From: Leptasterias polaris
Lineage: Eukaryota > Echinodermata > Asteroidea > Forcipulatida > Asteriidae
Assembly: GCA_037783415.1 (NCBI GenBank)
Contig: JAZGTN010000094.1
Location: 4,092,001 to 4,156,000 of the forward strand
Direction: 5' to 3'
DNA: 64,000 nt
Position 1 is the stretch's first letter. Every line of letters starts with the position of its first letter. Made by a program: the position numbers and the translations under genes. This document shows positions 46,894 through 61,800 of this stretch, one piece after another. Below the pieces are notes generated by a model. That model was not told the origin of the DNA. It made no database searches and saw nothing but the letters and a program-made list of their open reading frames with translations.

Positions 46894-49800
46894 CTGTGAA
46901 ATAAAAGAACAGGAAGTAGTGTTGTTAATCAAGAGAGACTTTGGATTCATTTGATTTATCTAGGATTGCGGAAACATCTTCAGACTCTCTCTGCACCTTT
47001 TTGGTAATTACTCTACAAGTTAATGACCATAAAAACTTATTTGGTAAAGAGCACTGAAGAGCTGTTGGTATTATAAAACATTGTGAGAAACCACTCCCTC
47101 TGAAGTAATGTAGTTTTAGAGAAAGGGGTACTTTTTACTCCAACATTTCGAGTCTGAGAAAGGGTCCAGGTATGAAGCCTTTCTGTGCAACAAGGCTGTT
47201 TTTTCTTTCATTATTTTCTGGCAACTTCGATGACCAATTGAGCCCAATTGTTTACAGGTTTGTTATTTTATGCATAATGCTGGGATACACCAAGTACCAA
47301 AAGCGTACCCTGCCTTTAAATGATCCCATTTTCATAAAAATAGCTGGAAAGTTGTGTCAATTGTTGTTCATTAGCTTTGCTTAGCAATAAGACAGAGCTA
47401 CAATCAGAGTCCAACAAAGTTTTATTAATACATTTCTCAGGAAAGGAGACCAATCCATCCAGCTACCCCCCCCCCCCCCCATCTCCAATGATGTATTGAC
47501 TTTGCTTGGTTTGTAATGCAAGAGACTTTGGATTAAAATCCATGAGGATTTTTTGTCAAATTGGCCGCAAGACAGATAGCAAGTGAGAAATCAATAGCTG
47601 GGAAAATAAGAGAAAATTTCAGGGGCGCCTTCAATAGAGTGTGCTATCATACTAGCAGAAATTATTGCCCTGGAAGGAGGGGGGGGGGGGGGCGGGGAAG
47701 GGGTCAGCGTGCATCCTTAACAACCCTATGCTTGGTTTGTCATGCAAGAGTATTTCAATAAAATTCTGCTAGGAATTTTTTGTCAAATTGGCCGCAAAGC
47801 TGACAGAAACAGAGGCCTTGAGAAGGCTGAGATAAGAGACTATTTCAGGTGGGCCTTCAATCCAGTGTGCTATCATACAAGCAGGAATGGACTTATGCAT
47901 TGATGTAAAAGATGTAAAAGGATGACAGAACAATGGAAAACGCACATCATGTATGCGCAGTGCAGAGGGTCAGCCAATGGGCAACCTCCATTTGACCTCT
48001 AGTTGAGGGAGCCCTACACAAATTACATCCTGTGCATAAGGTCTATTCTTGCCGTGGAAGGGAGGGAGGGGGTGAGTGTGCCTCTGAACCACTTAGGAGA
48101 AGTTTCTGTTTGATTAGTTCTTACCTCTGACTGAGGAGGCACCAGAAGTTGAGGCGGGAGCATGATGTCAGGGACAGGACAGTTGGTGGTGAACGTCACC
48201 GGTAGGTTGAGAGGGTTGTCCAGGGAGATGGTATGAGACGTGCTGAGCCGTACGGGCGTGGTCATCTCAATGGTGTCGATCACGCCGGGCGCGGTGCTCT
48301 TGAATGTCGCGTAGTAAAATTGGAACTCACCGGTTACCTCGTTGCGGAAGATAACCTGTAGGAAAAATAGATAAATAACATTAATTTTGTTGTGTTTAGC
48401 TACTTTATCAAATTGAGCCCAGGTGGAGAAGTTGCTATGGAGTGAAAAGCAAGGAGCAGAGAGCAGACAGAAGATGCAGAATATAAAACAAGAGAAGTCA
48501 TCCAAAAGAGATTGTCTTAATTAGGATAAAGAGTTTAAGAACCAACTTTGAACTTTATGAAGTTCATCGATCACATGGCATTAGCAAGGCCTTAGCAAGG
48601 CCACTCAAGGTGAAGCTTAAAAATAGAATAAAACATAGATTGGGAAGACAAAGAAACAGAGAGATTCACACGGAAGAAAACCAAAACTATTGATGCTGCA
48701 TTTGAGCAAAATCAAATTGAAGAAAAAGTCCCCTTGAGCAAAAGCTACAAGAATGCCGTCCAATACCTGGTACAATTGTCAGTCCTTACCTTAGCTGAGT
48801 ATGAAGCTTCTTTATGACAGAAGAAGTTCAGTTTGTACTCTCTCTTACTCAGGCCAGGTACGTCAATGTAATCCAGACCCTTGAGCGTCGTGGCTGTATC
48901 CAGCTTGTCTGGTTTGATCATCTCAATGATGACTTTGAATCTGCGAGGGAAACGAAACACAACATGGGATAGAATTACTGGACAATACGTCGCAGCGGTG
49001 CAACAAGGTCTTATCTCGATTGTGCATTAACATCAAATCTCGCATGAAAACACTCTGAGCAAAAACATTGAATTATTATCAGTATTTAATATTATATATT
49101 TCTGGTAACAAACTAAGGATGCCTCAAAAGTGAACTTAATTTAACTGTAGCTTGCAAGCCTGAGGAAACCTGCAAACAAGGGTGCTTGCTACGGAACCAG
49201 AAACACTGAGCTTATGAAAATGGCAGAAACGTTCACATGCATTGTGGGGAGTTGCGTTCTGCAGCGTGCAAGGGCTCAATACAAAATGCCATTGACGATG
49301 GTAAACACTAAATACGCAGGGCATATGAAAATGACCTCAAGCGGATTGGTCTATAAAGACTTTCAATTTCTTTGAAAAGTCAAATCCCCTTAAGGTGAAC
49401 CCTAGCTGCTGCTTTCCAGGTTGTATCATAAACTTGGGTGTGATCCCTGGCTATACAGCAGTTTATGGTTGAATGGCTTCTGACTGGCACCCCCCGAACA
49501 AAGATATTGACAAAATAGGGAGACTGTCAACATAGGGCTAGATAGCTCAGTTGGTAGAGCGCCGGCAAGTTAATCCGGAGGACGTTGGTTCAAATCCCGC
49601 TCTAGTCAATTTTTCTTTGTTTGACCCAACTTTTAATGAAACTAAGAAAAAGAAAAAGAAGATATCAAGTTGCATTTCTGGGGCAACAAAAATGCGAATG
49701 TAGAGACCGTCAACCTACCTCTGTGGTCTCTTTAGCCAGTTGGAGACGGATAGTTGCTCTGTGTACTGTGTCTTACTGGGTACTTCCCTAGTGATGCTAC

Positions 49801-52800
49801 CTGCAGCCTTGGGTGCTTCAGATACGCCGGTCAGGTTGTACAGGAGGCCTGAGCCATCAGGCAGTGCAAAGAACACCGTGCCCTGCAAAGAGGTCACAAT
49901 ACAAACAAATTTATCGCTTTGTTGCAGGAAGAACTTCTGAAGCTGTACATGATTCTTTAATTGTATAACGGTGATTGGTTACAAACAAAACACAACAAAA
50001 TCTGCATTTTTGTCGATGCCTTGTGAATCTTTCAAAGCTTCGGTAAAGATGAATCTTTGTAGGAGCATCAAGAAAATAAGATGTCTTCTCTTTATCAACT
50101 TGAAATAAACCAAGGCCAAACTACCTTCTTACTTTTGGCGGTAACGTAGCACTCTCTCGTCACCCAGTGCTTTACAATGCAACACTCGTATATTCAACAC
50201 AAGTATTTCCCACTTTAACTACGAACAGCTGGGGATATTTCTTATTTTCTGCAGGCTCAAACTGAAAGGACTCAGTATAAAAGTCTCTCATCAGCGCAAA
50301 AACTTTGCATCTACATTTGGTTAAATTTTGTAACTTTCACAAGAGGTTCCCTGCATTGTATCTTGGCACCATAATATGGTTTGTGTTTACATCTTGGATA
50401 GATTGAGCAATATTGATGTTTGTGCATTTTCTACACACGTGGCCCATAAAGGTTATTATTTGAGGTATGTTTTTGTACCGACACAACATAATATTTTCAA
50501 CTATTTATCTGATAATGATAAGAGAATTCTTGTACCGTATGCTTCTTGCTCTCAGCTGTCATGATGAGCGGTCTGTAGGTCATCTCGTACGGCTTGCTCT
50601 GCTGCGGCTCCAGCACTATGGAGTCCGCTCCAGCCCAGTGCTCGCCCTCAATCACCGGTCGTAGCTCCCAGCGTAGGTTGGTGCGATTGTGCAATGTCAG
50701 GCTGCGCGTGTCCTTCACCCGGGCGTGCGTGTTGAAGTGGAGGACCTCCTTCTGGGGCTGACTGCCGACACACATCCCCGTCAGGACAAGGCATAGAGGG
50801 CGCCCTCCTTCAATGTTACAGCGTAGTTTCTGTGAAGAAACCCCAAACAAATCATCAGCAAAGGTGTCCGGCAATAAAAAGGCAGAAAGGTTTTGTGCAC
50901 TGATTTGAAGGGCCATCAAATGCATTTTTCCCAACTGTATTTCAGATGGAAGTGATTCTCTGAAATAATTGTTGCTGGAATGAACTTTAAAACAGCAAGT
51001 TTTCAGACAGAATTTGTTAAAGTTTTATTTATAACAACTTGGGGTTGAACAAAGAAAAATAGCCTAGAGCGGGATTTGAACCAACAACCTCCGAATTAGT
51101 GTGCCGGCGCTCTACCAACTGATCTATCTAGTCCTATGTTGGCAGTCTCCCTATTTTGTCAATATCTTTGTTCGGGGGGTGGCAGTCAGAATTAGCCATT
51201 CAACCATAAACTGCCGTGTAGCAAGGGATCACACCCAAGTTTATAATACAACCCGGGAAGCTGTTTTATTTATAACAATTAACCAATACTGTACTTTGTC
51301 TTTTAGTGAACCCTGTACCTGTTTGTCTTGTCTCCATGTTTGTAGTTTGTCTGTCTAGGCTGTCTTCTACAAGCCTCGGCTTAATCTGACAGCCTCATTC
51401 TCTCTTTTAATTTGGTATACATAGATTAACTCTTTCCCCGATCTTCTGTGCTTATTATTTCGCTTATCTATGTATTATTCTGTATACAGGTTACTTGAAA
51501 TCTAGAAGACTTACGTCATATCGGATATCCTGACTGAGCTCCTTGGGGAAGAACGTGACTTCAAGCGGTACAGTCATACCGGGCGAGATGTAACCTTCCG
51601 TTGGACTGATTGCAAAGTCTGGACCAAACTTAGCGCTGTTCCACTTGAAACTAAAAAACAAAAGATACAATGAATCAGAAGTTCGTTCAAGTCTCATACA
51701 ACAGGCATGATATTTGGTCAATGGAAAAAAGTAAGAACATTTTATTGAGCACAAGGGCTGACCTATATGTACTCAACTTTAATAGACGGCTTTAAGGATG
51801 TTTCATTACCTGATTTTTTTAAGGGCAAAAAACAAATCGGAAATCAGACTAAAGTAGGAAGAGTATCACGCTTGATACAAATAACAATGTTGAAAGAACT
51901 ACTTAGGATATGGTGAAGAACTGGTGGACCAGTGGAATGACAAACTAGTTGGATCCGCTCGCTCATCTTTGTAAGAATAAGGGTAAACCTTGTCAGTTGT
52001 AAGAATAATAATAATAGTTTGTGGGGCTAATCATTCTTACGTCGAGCCAGTGGCATGTAAAGGCGCCTTTTTGCAGCCAGCCATATCCACCAATATATGA
52101 CCACGGAGCACAGGCAGAGATCAAAAGTGTTTGAGTTTTCCACAGAGTGGAAAACCGGAGGGCCCAGAGAAAAACCCTTGTGGCACAGGAGAGAACCAAC
52201 GCAATTCTACTCACATATGGCCCTAGCCGGGAATCAAACCAGGGCCACAAGGCTGAGAGGCGAGCGCTAGCCGCCCATGGCACCATGAATTGTGAATGAG
52301 TTGAACCATATTTTCCAATTTAGGATATTTCCAGTTTCAATGATGGATTTTGTTGCATTTTATAACAATGCATTAAAAGGAACCTTGGAGTTCCAGGCTG
52401 AACTTAACAAAACTTTTTCTGGACATTTTTGGACAGGAAATGTAAACCTACCCTGCTCCAATGTCTTCTGTGTTATACATGAGGAGTTTGCGTGTAGTGC
52501 TGCTTCGTTGTACGACGGCACCAAACGGTATAGACTCCTGATCAAGGCTGATGTCAATTCCCTGACAGGATCCGGTCACTACAAACAATGGTTGGGATAA
52601 ACCAGCACATTCTAACATCACCTGGGAACAAGAACAAGATGGCAAAAAAGGCTGAGTACAGTGTATATTAAACAAATTTTCTTGCATTTAGAACAACAAC
52701 TTATTGACATTGATTCAAGCAAAACTATAAAAGTACGCAGTTCTCATAAAGTGCTTTATCTTTGCCTGATGGGCCTCTTAAGGCTCATTATTTTTGCCAC

Positions 52801-55800
52801 AGGCATGCAGAGCGTTGTTTGCATTATGAGACCCATTTATATAACACCTTGTGAGGGTGTACAAAGGTGATACAGCGCACCCAACCATGTCAGAAACACC
52901 AAGGGAAATTCTTCAAAAGGAAAGTTTGCAAACTATATTTGATCACCCCAGACTTTAATATTTGTCTCTACCTGTTTAGGTTCCAATAAATTTAGCTTCC
53001 TAATAAAACATTTTTTATTTTTAAGACATTGATGGGAAACATGAATAATAATGCAGGGACATTAAAACTTCTTCGCTGTTCAAGCCGCCAGTAAAAGATT
53101 GACCCAAAGTTCAAAGTTCAAAGTTCAACCTAAGTTTTTCTCCCTTCCAAATTTCTTTGCTGGCTCTTATACTTTTGGTTATTTTGATTCAAACAATCCA
53201 TAACTATCATTAATAAGTTGAAAGGAAAAATCTTACACACATCCCTAATTCCCTACCTTAAAAGAGAAGACAAAAAACTTAAATAAAACTAGCACTAATG
53301 CATGAAACCGAAATGGTGCGAGGTAATAGAGTTTTTGAAATTCATACTCGGATAAAAAAACAAAATCTGGATTTTACCTCCTCTGTGAATTGTGGAATAC
53401 GGCACTTTGGCGTGAAGACAAGATCCAGGTTGCAAGTGCCTCCCTTGGGCTTGAGATAGATCTCCTTGGTAGGGGACAGAGAGAGGACGTTAGGCAGCTG
53501 CTGCAGGATGGAGCTGAGTGGGGTGATGACCACAGTGAAGGTAAGTGGGGCTGGGCTGTTGTTGATCACTGGGACAGTGCGCTTGATCGACTCGCCGATG
53601 CGGAGGGCGCCAAAGTTAACCAGTCTGTCCTTGGGGTTGGCTACTTCAACCCTCATCTCTGTTCCCTCTCCGAGAATTTCAACCTGGACAAACAACAAAG
53701 AGATGTATTGAAAAATGTCTATTAAAAAATGAGGTAAGTGTTAAGAACATGATGAACTGTTTTTACTTTCAATAACTGAGATAGTTAAGTAAAATATTAA
53801 AGACAAATTCTCAAAAGATTTCCGATGAAGTTTCTGAGGATTTCTGACAGCATCATCAATAACAGGATGGATTGAAAGTCATTTATAAAAAAATTGATTT
53901 AGTGTTGACAATACGAACAAGTTTTTCTGGGTTTTTTTGCTTTTATTATGGAACCAGTGGGGTCAAACTTGACATCTGATTAAGTTTTGAAACTTGGTAG
54001 AGCTGAAGCAGCCATACTTCACTTGCTCGGTGAAATTGAGAACTGCTGGACCAAATTTCATAGAGCTGCTTCAGCAGAAAATATCGCCTAACAGTTTGTT
54101 GCTAAGCAGAAATGAGCAGAATACCAGTCACAAATTGTACACGTGACACGGTAGTTTGGCTGGTAACCTTATTCTGGTAAGCATTATCTTGTTGTGCTTA
54201 TGCAGCTCTTTGATGAAATAAGGCCCTGGTCTGGATAAAACTCTGTGGGCTGATAAAACTAACATACCTGAGTACGAGATAGTCCGTTGAGCTCAAAGAT
54301 GACCAGCTCTCTGTATTTGATGGCTTCCCGTGGGTAGAAGGTGAGGTGGACATCCCGGCTGTCTCCTGGCTGCAACACACACGCTGAGAACTGCACCTCT
54401 AGATGGGATGTACTCGTATACAGACAATCAATGCTAAAATTACAAATGAAAATGAACATTTCTTGAACTTGATGTTTAGCTTACAAGTGGTACTAGTTTG
54501 TACTGCAGATGTGACGCTCCATGCCAAAACTACTCATTTGTTTATCTGCTCATAAAAACGATGAGGGGAAAATAATTATAATAGTGGCTTCTTATATAGC
54601 GCTCAAATTTGTCACTCAGTGACGCTCAAGGCGCTTCAACAGTCAGTATTTTTCTTGCACTGCATGTGGAGCTACGTTTTGAAGTATAAGACCCTTGGGA
54701 CGTAAAGCTGTAGGTCCTGTGTGTTGTATAATTGTAAAAGAACCCAGTGCATTATCGTGAAGAGAAGTTGGAGAGAAAATTATAAATGATGGAATAAAAA
54801 ATTTGATGAAGAAGCTACATACCTGATGGCCTTATTATCCCTGTTGGTGGCTGTCAGCAGGTTGGACAAGGTTGGCATTCCAGCTCGATGGATGAAGCAC
54901 GGCCCAAAGTCAAACTTGGTGAAGGAGAAGTGAAGACCTGGGGCTACTCCTTGACCAGCTAGGCTGATCTGGTAGCTGGGACCGTTGGTGACCTAGTCAG
55001 GATGGGTGATGGAAAGTAAGTCAGAGGTTTGGACACAGAGGGACTTTTGAAGGAGGGCCAACTCTAATTTTGCTTTCTCATAGAGGAACTTTTGAAGATT
55101 TGGGAAGAAATTTGAGGGCCAACTCTAATTTTGCTTCCTCGCATTTACAAATTATTAGAATTTTATTAATGCTTGAGAGAATGCCAAGAGGTGACATATG
55201 TAGTTTACAAAATTCTTTTGAAGAGCCAAGTCAGCTATCTTTACCAGACTCTTTATATTCTATGCTGAACTATAATTGCTTCTCTTCACCCAGGAGTAAA
55301 TGTGTACCTGTGAGGGCAGAGATGGTTCTTGTGATTGATTTAACTTTGTGCGCTATATACTTGGCAGCATAGTCTGGTTACTCCGCAGGGAGCTGAGATA
55401 GTTTAGGGAATGACATACATGGCCCAAGAGAGTCACAATTGGGGGTTACCGAATAATATTAGGCTACTTTGCTGTGTAGATTGTTCTTGCTAGAACTTGT
55501 CTTGCTACTGCAGAGTAGATTTCGGAACTCGGGGGACTTCTTAGCTCTGAAATGAATTATCCTCCTAATGAGGTCTTACCCAGAGGGTTGGAAACCAGCC
55601 TGGACTATTACTTAGCTTAGTGGATCAAGGTGACTTCTTGTGACATACTTCACTGCCACGGAGTGAGTAGTTATTGATTTCAAAACGAACTTGCAACTTC
55701 AAATATCTGGATAACTTTGTTTATACAAGCTTTTTAGTCAATAAAAAAAATACAAAAGTGATCAACAGCCATGTTATTGTACCTTCAGCAGGAATTCACA

Positions 55801-58800
55801 TCCCCGTATCGACGTCTTGTGGGGTGGTTTAAACGCCAGGACACATCGTTTGCGGTCGCTGCAGGGAACAGACTCAGTCTCTGGGGAGATGCTGACCATC
55901 TTCATTGCCTTGCCCGAACGCTCCTTCATCGACCACTCATAGTCAAAGTTGAACTTCCCAGCATTGACGATGAAAATTGAACGAACGGCCTTCTCATTTA
56001 CTTCCACCTGAATACAAGTAAATAACCAATTTAAATAACACTAGTTCTCCCCTCATGGTCATCAAAATAAATTTGAGTTCTTATAGAACACACAAATCAT
56101 AGCAGCTAGATGAAAGTGATGTACAATCAAAACAGACAAGTATTAGATTCAAAGATCTAAATAGTTAGTTTTGTTGTTTAATGAAGACATGTACTGAAGT
56201 TGGGGGCGGCGTTAGACACGGAGGTTATTCCAAAGTCTTCAACTAGTACAGCCCCGAGCAGATTTTGTTAAACTTGGCTTGCAAAGTCTTTTGTCATCTT
56301 TTATTTTAGAAGACCAAAGGTTTTATTTTACCTCTCCAAAGTTGATCTCGTTGACTCCACGAGAAGACAGCTCTACGTTCTTGCCGGTGGAATCTTCGCA
56401 GAGGACCTTAGCGTTCATGGAATACCCTTCTGCCTTGACGTTCAGGTATATCGGCAGCGTCTCTTCTTCTTGATGTTGATCTCCACATTGAAGTTGACCA
56501 CCTTCTCTTCGTGAGGGGTGAAGGAAACGTCGATCGGAATCCTGAGAAGAGGGGGGAGAAAGTTTCCTTTTTACTTGATGAATAAACAGATTTCATTAAT
56601 GAAAGGTAAAATGAATTATTATATTGCTCAGTTTCATTTGTAAAGAGTTGCCTTTTGGTAGCCGTGAGTATAAACTATTTTGGCTGCTAGTCTTGGGTCC
56701 AATTTCAGTGAGCTGCTTAAGGAGACATTACTGCTTAAATGATTTCTGCTAAGCAAAATTAAGCAGGAAACCAGTTGCAAATGTTACACATGACAAGGTA
56801 CTTTGGCTGGTAATCTTTATTTCTGGTAGGCACAATTGTTTTGTGCTTAGCTAATTTTGCCACTGGATAAGTTTTGGTTAAAGTCGTCAAAACATACTCC
56901 TGTTCAAATACTTGAAATGATGGCGTAGCATTGACAATAAAGTCATGCTGTTCTCCATCGGTGCCTACTTTTATATTTACTTGGAAAATGAACTGGGCTT
57001 TAGTTTGGCAAACTTCAGGCACAGTTACACCAAATTGTTATTATAAAATATCACTTCTTTCTTCAGACTTTCACTAAAATGTCTTACAAACAACAAGTAT
57101 TGATTTCCCAGTTCCATCATATATGGATAGTTTTTCTTTGTGAACTCACCTTCCAAACGGCGGGATGATACCCTCCTTGGGGGTGACATTTAATTCAGAT
57201 GAGAATGCCTCAGAGTGACAGGAGGCTTCAGAGATGTCAAAGGTGAAAGGTCGACTCTCATTGTTGATCAGCTGAATCCTCTCACTAGCTTGGTTACCTG
57301 GTTGGGAAAGTAAAAGTCAAACTAGGATTCTCAGACAAATGAAAAGTGTTTCCGATCGTTCCAGACTGTTTTCTCAATCCTGAAATCTCTAGTTTTGATC
57401 TTTTTTCATCTTTAATAATGATAATAATAACTACTTTTTATATAGCGCTTTATCTACGGGCGTCTCAAACCATTCCTCATTTCTATTTCAAGGCGGGTTA
57501 TGAGTTTTGAGTTATGAGAGCCATTTATGTAGCACCTTATATGGGTTTACAAGGTGCTGCGGTGCAGCAACTACTGCCAGAACCACCAAAGCAAACCCTT
57601 TCGCTTAGCGATAAGTGTAACTGGGTTCTTTTACGAGCATTTTTTTTTTTTTTATGAGATATCGCCCAACTCACAACGCCACGGACGGCCACTCAAGGTG
57701 AGGGCTACACATAACTGATTTGGGCTATCGACCCAAATCAATTGACACCAGGGGCACGTTGCCTCCTACTCCTGGGGCTGAAACAGGGTTACCCCCTTCA
57801 CAGTCCTTAAGGATGTAGGCATGGGTATCATCCACTAGGAGCCTGTCTGGTAGAGCAGAATGCACTACCTTCCCAACTTTTTCAAAGCAATTATGGTTAA
57901 GTGCCTTGCTCAGGGGCACAAGTGTCATGACCGGGTATCGAACCCACACTCTGCTGCTGAAAACACCAGAGCTTAGGTCCGGTGACCTAGACCGCTCGGC
58001 CACGACACAGCACACAGAACCTACGGCTTTACGTCCCATCTGAAGGACTAAGTAATAATGGTTAAGTGTCTTGCTTAAGGACACAAGTGTCAAGACTGGG
58101 ACTCCAACCCACTCTCTGCTGATCAGAAACACCAGAGCTTGAGTCCAGTGTGCTTGGGTTTATTGTCTGTTTATGATTTTACAGGAAAGATGGTCTGTAC
58201 AGGATTAAAGAAAGTAAAGGGACATTAACAACACCATTCCAGTTCTTACCTAGCAGTAATGACTTGAAGTTGATGTGTGATCGGTCAGTGGCTACAGCAG
58301 GTTCCTTAGCATCACCCACCAGGAGGAACGGAACGAGGATGTTCTGCTCTGGGATGGTGAAGCGCCAGAAGGATTCAACGATGCCCAGCTGGGATGGGGT
58401 GAAGTCAAAGCTGATCTGGAACGGCAAAGTCAAAAATTGTGTCAATCTTAAATTGAACATGACAAATTTGTTGGAGAGAACAATTAATTAGGGAGGTTTG
58501 TGGCTGCAAACTAAGGGTAACAGAGAGGGCTTGGGAAAGAATAACAATAGGAATAACTAAGAAGGACAGAGTGAGAGATGAGGACCTAAGAAAGAGATGC
58601 CTGAAGGACATACAAACAGAACATAAGCAGGAACAAGAACGGACAGACAGACAGGTTGAACAAAGACAGAAATGATGAAAATAATAGTAATAATAATAAT
58701 AATAAGTTAAGTAATGTAGCTGACTACTTAGCAATAGTAAAAAGAGGACATTTGCAAACAAGCCATCGTGAGAATAAACTACATCAGGAACTGGGAGAGG

Positions 58801-61800
58801 AGAGCTCATTTGTAAGTGCTTTTAAATCAATTAAGCGCTTTTTAGATCAATTTAGGTTTTGTTTATAACCTTTTTACAGTAATTTTGTTCACGAAGAGTA
58901 ACAACTTTTAGGGTCAGTCACAGTTTTAGGACGGGTTGGTTAAGGCCAAACACACAAATACTTTTCAAGTCTTGTGATTAAAGAAGAAGGATGCTTACCT
59001 CAGTCTTTTTACCCGGTGCAACGAACCCTTTTGTCGTCACACAACTAAACTGCTTAACTATCTTAGGGTCCTCCTCATCCTCACAGTTCCAGATGAAGGA
59101 ATACTGAGTGTTGGTCGGGTTTATGATGTAGAAACTCCTTCGGTTCTTCACCTGGATGCCGACCGAGGCGAACTCGATCACCCGGGTGTTGGGGTCAAGG
59201 GTAGCCCCTGGCGGGGCACCGCCTGGACCGTGGAGCTCCGGGTTTCGACGGGAACCGGTGATGTAGTCGGAGTCCTCCAGTTCAAAGTGGCAGTAGGGCA
59301 TGAGGCTGGGGCCGCGGAGGGAGATCACTGGTCCCTGTTTACCCTCTTCAAGATTTGGAACCCTGGATAAGTATCCAAGCATGAAAGTTAATTTGTGTAA
59401 ACAATCTTATTTAATTTCTCATCCAATTACCAAAAATTCTGCGCTTACCTGCGCTATGGGCTGCAGCAGGGTGTATTTAGAATTCCACGGTAAGCAGTGC
59501 TATGAAATTAGGGGTCTGAACTATTCTTGACAATTCATTTGAAAAATAACGTCTTGCATACCTGCAGATGAGACGTCCCTCATAGTCTTGCATATCCAGT
59601 GGGGCAAACTTGACGGTGAAGTTCTGCTTCTTGCCGACTCCGACGGTTCCCATCTCGGGAACCACTGTGAACGGGTAGACATCAGCGAGATCCGAGCTCG
59701 TGGCTGCTGTGCTGCAGCGTGACGGCAGTCTCATCTGGTCCTCGTCGGCGAAGCTGACCGACTTACGGCGCAGAATCTCGTCTTCCATTACCACCTGCCA
59801 GTTGTAAGCGAGCTGGACTGTGCCCTTGTTGGTCAGCTGGAAGCTGTAGGGATGGACAATGAAGGTAAGGTTGAGTTAAGAGGGATTAAAAAGCTGAGCA
59901 AGGAATAACTTCTGAGGAAATATCTATATTAAACCATATTGGCGTGACTGGTCACAGTGATTCCTAAGCCCAAGTATCACTCATTGCTTCATTAGAATAT
60001 CAGGCATAATACCTAAACCACAAGAATCTGTTGCAGCAAACTGAACAAAAATGTCACTTACACAAACTGTCTTGTTTGGAACATGAGAGTGTCTTTGAAG
60101 TGAACAACGTCAGTCTTGCATTTGTACTTGGCGTAGTCTGCATTGGCGCTGACGCGGAGTTCAACGTCGCGTGTTGTGTCTTCCAATGGTGTGTTGGTCG
60201 GCTCGGGCTCAGTCTCAACAACCTTAATTAAAGAACCACAACAATAACAATAACAACACAAAATATAATAATTTATAGTGCCACATGTCTGTCAGATTTG
60301 ACACTACAGAGGCCGATTTCACAAAAAGGTAACATTGACCCTAACAGCGAATCACTCTTAATTGCTATTGCAAAGTGTGGTGCCACAATACACATATATA
60401 CAATTGACGACACAAATAAAATGAAAGAGAAAAGTTAGTTTCTTGTTTAGAAATTGGGATACTATGTCAACATACTAACATCGGAAAATTTCATATGTAG
60501 GCTATGACCTTTACTTTGACCTCTTTATGTAAATAATAGTGAGCTAACATTTGCGGCCTTTTGCGGCCGCTATGGCCGTTTTGGTACAAGCTGCTTGTGG
60601 CCGCTCTGATCTCTAAAGGGTTAAGGAAAGCACCATTACCTTTTTCTTGGCAGGCTTGGGGACCTCAACGACTATCTCGCCCGCCGCTATCTTCCGTCTC
60701 AACTCTTCCTCTGTCTTCTCCTTATCCATCTGCTCCATGGCCGCCTCCTTAGCAGCCTCCTTGTCCTTGGCCCCGCCCTTCCTGTGCTCTTTCTTGGCTT
60801 CCTTCTCCTCCTTCTTGGCATCCTGGTTGGACTTGGGGCGGTTCCCCGGGGTGTCGCCCGAGGTCGGAGGGCGTAGGGCAGCCACAGGGATGTCCACCCA
60901 CTTGACTGTGCGCAATCTGTCATCCCAATCAGGTACCTAGGTTTGAGAAGGAGGATGATTTTGAATGCTTAGTCAAAATTCATAGACAAATTGGTAAACA
61001 AATTCACAAACAACTTGGTAAACAAATTCACAGACAATGCAGTAAACAAATTCTAAGACAACTTGGTAAACAAATTCAAAGACAACTTGGTACACAAATT
61101 CACAGACAATTTGGTAAACAAGTTCACAAAAAATGTGGTAAACAAATTCTAAGACAACTTGGTAAACAAATTCACAAACAAATTGGTCAAACAATTCAGA
61201 CAACTTGGTTAACAAATTCACAGACAATGTGGTCAAAAAATTCACAGACAATTTGGTTAAGACTTGATCATGACAAGCCTTTGAGTGTGGATGTCCAAAC
61301 CCTGAGTTTCATTTTTAGTGATGAACCTAAAAGTGGGCACACAGGTTGCTAATCATTCACACCACATCATATTTACCTGATCCACCGGCTTATCAAACGT
61401 GATCTTGCAGACTTTACAGTTGATCACCGTATCCTGAAGACTGACGGCCGAATCCGTCTTGAAGGTGACTGCAATATCCTTCGCCAGGCCGCCGTGGAGG
61501 TGCCCCACCGATGGAGAGAATTTTAGCTGGGGGTGCTCCGGCCACTGGAAGCGCACAGTATCTACCGTGTTGTGATTGGTCATCGTGAAGGTCAGCTGAT
61601 AGGACTCCCCAATGTGGCAGTGGCCAAAGTGGATATGATTGGATGCTACAGCTGTGGGGAAGATTTGTACCAAAATCGTTCAAAATAATTTCCAGAATTC
61701 CTTCAGATTAGCATCTTAATTGTTGTGCTCACTACAGCAGAAAAACTTGCGTTTAGTAAACAAATATTTCATAAACGATCAAGTCGATTTGACAGCACGT

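Noticed and set aside
49536..49607. Functional tRNA-Asn gene
   Set aside because: A non-U base before the anticodon, stem mismatches and dispersed degenerate copies indicate a tRNA-derived repeat.
60613..60940. Plus-strand and second minus-strand frames over the charged HYDIN exon
   Set aside because: Shadows of the true exon in a low-complexity GC-rich segment.
60973..61251. 92-codon frame with an 8-residue repeat (EFVYQVV)
   Set aside because: It is a 24-bp minisatellite between two HYDIN exons whose phases already match without it.
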